Assembly (NCBI GenBank): GCA_036489395.1
Contig: DASXFW010000059.1
Coordinates: 1 to 18,392, forward strand
Length of the DNA: 18,392 nucleotides
Source of the DNA: JASHVB01 sp036489395
GTDB taxonomy: Bacteria; Pseudomonadota; Alphaproteobacteria; Acetobacterales; Acetobacteraceae
Direction of reading: 5' to 3'
Under the pieces are notes generated by a model. That model did not search any database. It was not told the DNA's origin and saw nothing but the letters and a program-made list of their open reading frames with translations. Positions 14,852 to 18,392 of the stretch are shown in pieces. Positions within the stretch are counted from its first letter, which is position 1. Each line of letters begins with the position of its first letter. The translations under genes were made by a program, and so were the position numbers.

Positions 14852-16477
14852 ATGAAGGTTGGCGACGCGGTTGCGGAAATCATGCGGCGCGAGGGGATCG
14901 AAATCCTCTGCGGCTATCCCGTCAATCACCTGCTGGAATATGCGGCCAAGGCCGACATCCGCCCGATCATCGTGCGGCAGGAGCGTATCGGACTGCACAT
15001 GGCGGACGCGATTTCGCGCGTCACGTCCGGCAGGAAGATCGGCGCGTTCTGCATGCAGCATGGGCCGGGAACCGAGAACGCATACGGCGGCGTCGCCCAG
15101 GCGTATTCTGAATCGGTGCCGTTGCTGGTGATCCCGCAGGGTTATCCGCGCCGCATCGCCAACATCGATCCGAACTATAACGCGGTGCGCGGCATGCACG
15201 GCGTGGCGAAGATCGCCGAGCCGCTGAACGTGCCAGGCGAACTCGCGAACGTCATGCGCCGCGCCTTCAGCAATCTGCGCAACGGCCGCAGCGGGCCGGC
15301 CATCGTCGAGATTCCCACCGACGTGTGGAACGAGGAGATCGGCGATCTCGATTACACGCCGGTCGGCGTGCATAAGTACGGCCCCGATCCGGCGGATGTG
15401 CGCAAGGCGGCGGCGGCGATCCTGGCGGCGAAGCGGCCGGTCATCTACAGCGGCACCGGCGTGCAGTGGGCCGAAGCGTGGCCGGAACTGCGGGAGTTTG
15501 CCGAGCTGCTGGGCGCCCCCGTGACCACCAGCCTCGGCGGCAAGAGTTCGTTCCCGGAGAATCATCCGCTGTCGCTCGGCTCCGGCGGCAACGCGGTGCC
15601 GAAGCCGGTGCATCATTTCGTGCAGAACGCCGATCTGATCATCGGCATCGGATGCTCGTTCACCGAGACGAACTTCGGCATCAAGTTCCCCAAGGGGAAG
15701 AAGTTCGTGCACGCGACGCTGGATCCGAACCATCTGAACAAGGACGTGGTCAGCACGGTCGGCCTGGTGGGCGATGCGAAGCTGACCTTGCAGGCGCTGA
15801 TCGGCGAGCTGAGGCAGAGCATCAAGTCCAACCGCGACATCAAGGACGTGGTGGCCGAGATCACGGCTGTGCGCGAGGAGTGGATGGAGCAATGGCGCCC
15901 GCTGCTGAACTCGAACGAGGCGCCGATCAGCCCATATCGCGTGATCTGGGAACTGATGGCGGGAACCGATCCGAAGAACACCATCATCACGCACGATGCG
16001 GGCAGTCCGCGCGATCAGATCTCGCCGTTCTGGGTCTCGACCGAGCCGATGTCCTATATCGGCTGGGGCAAGACGACGCAGCTCGGCATGGGACTGGGGC
16101 TGGCGATGGGTGCGAAGCTGGTGCATCCGAACAAGACCTGCATCAACTTCTGGGGCGATGCGGCGATCGGCTTCACCGGCATGGATTTCGAGACCGCGGT
16201 GCGCGAGCGCATCCCCATCCTGTCGTGCCTGATGAACAACTTCTCCATGGCGATCGAGCTGAAGGTGATGCCGATCTCGACGGACAAGTACCGGTCCACC
16301 GACATCTCCGGCAACTACGCGGACATGGCAAAGGCGTTTGGCGGGTATGGGGAGCGGGTGACGGACCCGAACCAGATCAAGGCGGCGATCCAGCGCGGGA
16401 TCGAGCAGACAAAGGCTGGCAAGCCGGCGCTGCTGGAGTTCATCACCGCGAAGGAGACGCGGGTCTCGAAGTTCTGA
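14852..16477 (+). CDS. Thiamine diphosphate-dependent enzyme, acetolactate synthase-like
   Basis: A 541-residue ThDP enzyme with the three-domain layout of acetolactate synthase and related decarboxylases. The catalytic Glu44 lies in IIVRQERIGLHMADAI, followed by HGPGTENAYGG (70-80). The middle domain, about 180-345, includes SGTGVQWAEAW. The ThDP/metal motif is GDA (435-437) with the closing NN at 462-463, 24 residues later; most relatives have GDG. The ATG at 14852 has GGGGGAG eight bases upstream; the open frame to 14477 runs antisense through the GST gene and is not real. No small regulatory subunit or other branched-chain amino acid gene lies beside it, so housekeeping acetolactate synthesis is doubtful. 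Oxalyl-CoA decarboxylase, benzoylformate decarboxylase or sulfo-compound enzymes are alternatives I cannot separate. Confidence 0.9.
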   Translation: MKVGDAVAEIMRREGIEILCGYPVNHLLEYAAKADIRPIIVRQERIGLHMADAISRVTSGRKIGAFCMQHGPGTENAYGGVAQAYSESVPLLVIPQGYPRRIANIDPNYNAVRGMHGVAKIAEPLNVPGELANVMRRAFSNLRNGRSGPAIVEIPTDVWNEEIGDLDYTPVGVHKYGPDPADVRKAAAAILAAKRPVIYSGTGVQWAEAWPELREFAELLGAPVTTSLGGKSSFPENHPLSLGSGGNAVPKPVHHFVQNADLIIGIGCSFTETNFGIKFPKGKKFVHATLDPNHLNKDVVSTVGLVGDAKLTLQALIGELRQSIKSNRDIKDVVAEITAVREEWMEQWRPLLNSNEAPISPYRVIWELMAGTDPKNTIITHDAGSPRDQISPFWVSTEPMSYIGWGKTTQLGMGLGLAMGAKLVHPNKTCINFWGDAAIGFTGMDFETAVRERIPILSCLMNNFSMAIELKVMPISTDKYRSTDISGNYADMAKAFGGYGERVTDPNQIKAAIQRGIEQTKAGKPALLEFITAKETRVSKF

Positions 16478-16491
16478 TACGGGGGAGTGGC

Positions 16492-16527
16492 GGGCATTGC
16501 AACGCGCGCTGCGCCGAAGCAATGCCC
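16492..16527. repeat. Hairpin after ThDP enzyme gene
   Basis: GGGCATTGC at 16492-16500 pairs exactly with GCAATGCCC at 16519-16527 around an 18-base loop, 14 bases after the stop codon. There is no T run, so a Rho-independent terminator is not certain. The GAAGCAAT piece resembles the neighbouring large palindrome, and this may be a shorter relative of it. Confidence 0.6.
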
Positions 16528-16553
16528 CGCCTCACTGTCATTGCGAGTTGGCC

Positions 16554-16587
16554 ACCGGCCTTCGGCCGACCCGCGACTGGATGAAAC
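16554..16587 (+). repeat. Direct repeat flanking amidase gene, left copy
   Basis: These 34 bases match 18238-18271 with three differences, including an exact 24-base run (16564-16587). The two copies lie on either side of the amidase gene in the same orientation. Confidence 0.8.
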
Positions 16588-16596
16588 GGCGGCATC

Positions 16597-16696
16597 CTGT
16601 CATTGCGAGGCCGCTTGGCCGAAGCAATCCCGTTCGTGACGAGCCGCTGCTTGTCACGAACGAGATTGCTTCGGCCAAGCGGCCTCGCAATGACAG
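16597..16696. repeat. 100-base hairpin, 44-nt arms
   Basis: Arms 16597-16640 and 16653-16696 are reverse complements with a single mismatch over 44 nt, loop 12 nt. Ends read CTGTCATTGCGAGG and CCTCGCAATGACAG. It lies between the convergent ThDP and amidase genes and could block transcription from both sides, though no T run follows. The right arm recurs as a lone 26-base match at 8687-8712, and a fragment of the left end appears at 16535-16547, so it belongs to a dispersed family. Confidence 0.9.
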
Positions 16697-16716
16697 AGGG
16701 GGGGAGCGGTGCGCGC

Positions 16717-18210
16717 TCAGTCGAACCCCATAAACCCCGGCGCTTCCCGCAACGGCCGCGCCCGCTGCAACGCCGCCACATCCGGCACCGGCCGCGCAGT
16801 CCTCGCATCACCCGCCAGCATCGCCTCCAACGCCGCCGCGACCGACAGCACATACGCGTCGCCGCCGCGCGGCCCGACGATCTGCAGCCCGAATGGCATG
16901 CCGTTGCGATCCAGGCCCACAGGCAGCGACACCGCCGGATGGCCCGGCAGCGTCACCGCATAGGCCAGCGCGAGCCAGTGGAAATAGGTGCGCGTCGGCT
17001 TGCCGTCGATCTCGGCGGGGAACAGCTCGCGCCATGAACGCGGGCTGATGGTGATCGAAGGGGTCAGGATCACGTCGTATTGCCGGAAGAACGTTTGCCA
17101 GCGGCGATACAGCGCGGTTTGCAAACCCTCCGCGCGCGTCACGTCGGCGGCGGTATAACGCAGCCCTTCCTCGACGTTGGCGCGCACGTTCGGACCGACG
17201 TCCTGCGGTCGCGTCCGCACCTTATCGAGATGTGCGTACAGCATCGCCGCGGCACGCTTGATCTCGAAAGCCTCGTCGGCGCCGGTGCAATCAGGTGTCG
17301 AGTCGTCGGCGCGGGCGAAGACGTGGCGGAACAACCCGGTTTTTTCCGCAAAGATTTCGGCAATGTGGCGCTCGGTCGGTGCGAAGCCGAAATCCGGCGT
17401 CAGCGCGACACGCAGACGCGACAAATCGATTGGCGCCGGTGGGAAGAAATCCTCGGGCCGGTGTATTGTTCGTCCATGCACCGTAGTGGCCAGCGGATCG
17501 CACGCATCGTCGCCCGCGATGGCTGACAGCAGCAGGCATGTATCGGCGACGGTGCGCGCCATCGGACCCAGCACCGGCAAGTTGTTCCAGCCGACTCCCC
17601 GCTTGTCGCTGGGCACCAGGCCCGGTGTCGGACGGAAGCCGACAATGCCGCAGAACGCCGCCGGATTGCGCAACGAACCGCCGGTGTCGGAGCCGGTGCA
17701 CAGCGGCACCATGCCGGTGGCCAGCGCCACCGCGGAACCGCCCGACGAACCCGCGGCGGATTTCAGCGGATCGAACGGATTGCCCGTGGCGCCATAGACC
17801 ATGTTGCGGGTGTTGGCCCCGGCGCCCCACTCCGGGACATTGGTCTTGCCAATGACGATGCCGCCCGCGGCGCGCACCGACGCGACGATGCGCTCGTCCG
17901 CCGCCGGAATGTGATCGCGGAAGATGACGCTGCCGTAGGTGGTGCGCAGGTTGGCAGTGTCCTCCAGATCCTTGATGCCGACTGGCAGTCCGTGCAGAGC
18001 GGGGAGCACTTCGCCGCGCGCGACGGCATCGTCGGCCTTGCGTGCGGTGCCGCGGGCCCGGTCGAAGTCGCGCGCGGGGATGGCGTTCACCGCGTGGTCG
18101 ATCGCCTCGATGCGGGCGATGCAGCTTTCAAGAAGCTCGGAAGGCGCCAGTTTCTTACGCCCGATCAGATTGCGGGCTTCGACAGCGTTCATGTCGCACG
18201 GTTCGGTCAT
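16717..18210 (-). CDS. Amidase-signature family hydrolase
   Basis: A 497-residue enzyme of the amidase-signature family, which hydrolyses C-N amide bonds with a Ser-cisSer-Lys triad. The triad is complete: Lys80 in GLPVGIKDLEDT, Ser155 in AAGSSGGSA and nucleophile Ser179 in GSDTGGSLRNPAAFCG. The spacings of 75 and 24 residues equal those of characterised members such as FAAH. Length and the late SITISPRSWRELF and LPGHPAVSLPVGLDRNGMPFG stretches suit a general amidase rather than GatA, and no gatB or gatC lies near. The start at 18210 (MTEPCDMNAVEARNLIG) is preferred; Met7 (18192) is possible. The open frame upstream to 18387 runs through a palindromic repeat and is artefactual. Substrate is unknown; supplying ammonium or carboxylates from amides is a reasonable inference. 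Confidence 0.93.
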   Translation of the reverse strand: MTEPCDMNAVEARNLIGRKKLAPSELLESCIARIEAIDHAVNAIPARDFDRARGTARKADDAVARGEVLPALHGLPVGIKDLEDTANLRTTYGSVIFRDHIPAADERIVASVRAAGGIVIGKTNVPEWGAGANTRNMVYGATGNPFDPLKSAAGSSGGSAVALATGMVPLCTGSDTGGSLRNPAAFCGIVGFRPTPGLVPSDKRGVGWNNLPVLGPMARTVADTCLLLSAIAGDDACDPLATTVHGRTIHRPEDFFPPAPIDLSRLRVALTPDFGFAPTERHIAEIFAEKTGLFRHVFARADDSTPDCTGADEAFEIKRAAAMLYAHLDKVRTRPQDVGPNVRANVEEGLRYTAADVTRAEGLQTALYRRWQTFFRQYDVILTPSITISPRSWRELFPAEIDGKPTRTYFHWLALAYAVTLPGHPAVSLPVGLDRNGMPFGLQIVGPRGGDAYVLSVAAALEAMLAGDARTARPVPDVAALQRARPLREAPGFMGFD

Positions 18211-18237
18211 GATGTAGTGCTCTTTGGGTCGTTGCGC

Positions 18238-18271
18238 ATCGGCCGCCGGCCGACCCGCGACTGGATGAAAC
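18238..18271 (+). repeat. Direct repeat flanking amidase gene, right copy
   Basis: Partner of 16554-16587. The exact shared run is 18248-18271. It lies 27 bases upstream of the amidase start codon and may contribute to its leader. Confidence 0.8.
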
Positions 18272-18295
18272 AGCGTAGGCGGCCTGAAGTAGGTT

Positions 18296-18392
18296 CCCCC
18301 CTCCCCTTGAGGGAGGGGTTGGGGGAGGGGTGCGTACATCCGCTGGCATCGCGGTTGTACGCACCCCTCCCCCAACCCCTCCCTCAAGGGGA
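18296..18392. repeat. G/C-rich perfect inverted repeat at window edge
   Basis: Arms 18302-18337 and 18357-18392 are exact reverse complements over 36 nt, loop 19 nt. The right arm runs to the last base of the window, so the true repeat may be longer. Bases 18296-18331 match 7174-7209 in the Liv operon with one difference over 36 nt, showing a dispersed family. It lies upstream of the amidase gene. Confidence 0.9.

Noticed and set aside
14759..16522. 587-residue minus-strand open frame
   Set aside because: Antisense to the ThDP enzyme, whose catalytic motifs are clear; this frame shows none.
16597..16696. Classical Rho-independent terminator
   Set aside because: The stem is far longer than usual and no T run follows on either strand; kept as a repeat with possible termination effect.
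18211..18387. N-terminal extension of the amidase
   Set aside because: It translates the palindromic repeat into a Pro/Gly/Gln-rich tail absent from the family; the start at 18210 fits better.

Overview
The window reads as chromosomal DNA of a high-GC alphaproteobacterium. Acetobacteraceae or another Rhodospirillales lineage is my best guess, from base composition, the DUF29 gene, the amino-acid-type ABC transporter and the style of the intergenic palindromes. That placement is inference; no rRNA or other phylogenetic marker is present. Fifteen protein genes are supported. I saw no tRNA, rRNA, CRISPR array, transposase or phage gene. No gene-free stretch exceeds 300 bases; the longest is about 239.

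Layout, left to right. (1) 1-185: a nested palindromic, MITE-like element at the window edge. (2) 186-2788, minus strand: a divergent gamma-glutamyltranspeptidase-like lipoprotein gene whose stop overlaps by one base the start of a class I/II aminotransferase. (3) 2993-3733, plus strand: a secreted DsbA/ScsC-type thiol oxidoreductase, divergent from the GGT-like gene. (4) 3850-8546, minus strand: a complete branched-chain amino acid type (HAAT/Liv) ABC importer. Its order is binding protein, hairpin repeat, LivH, LivM, then one 490-residue protein that fuses the LivG and LivF ATPases. (5) 8721-10414, minus strand: a histidine phosphatase, a beta-class-like glutathione S-transferase and a DUF29 protein. 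(6) 10632-11987, minus strand: an NtaA/SnaA/DszA-type flavin monooxygenase. (7) 12132-14759, minus strand: PRPP synthetase (prs), an unnamed exported or lipoprotein gene just upstream of it, and a second glutathione S-transferase. (8) 14852-16477, plus strand: an acetolactate-synthase-like ThDP enzyme with no small subunit beside it. (9) 16717-18210, minus strand: an amidase-signature hydrolase, with a long palindrome on each side.

The genes make a mixed metabolic neighbourhood: amino-acid or amide uptake, peptide or amide hydrolysis, glutathione/thiol chemistry and nucleotide precursor supply. It is not one obvious pathway. The Liv importer, the amidase, the GGT-like protein and the aminotransferase could together scavenge amino compounds, but only the GGT-like/aminotransferase pair and the Liv genes show tight operon structure.

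The most striking non-coding signal is that nearly every larger gap holds a long inverted repeat, from at least five different sequence families. Perfect or near-perfect arms reach 33, 36 and 44 nt, and some copies recur elsewhere in the window. The most distinctive protein features are the fused LivG-LivF ATPase with a degenerate first signature motif, and the GGT-like protein that keeps the nucleophile Thr but departs from the family motif around it. I found no clear evidence of a wholly new defence or mobile system.
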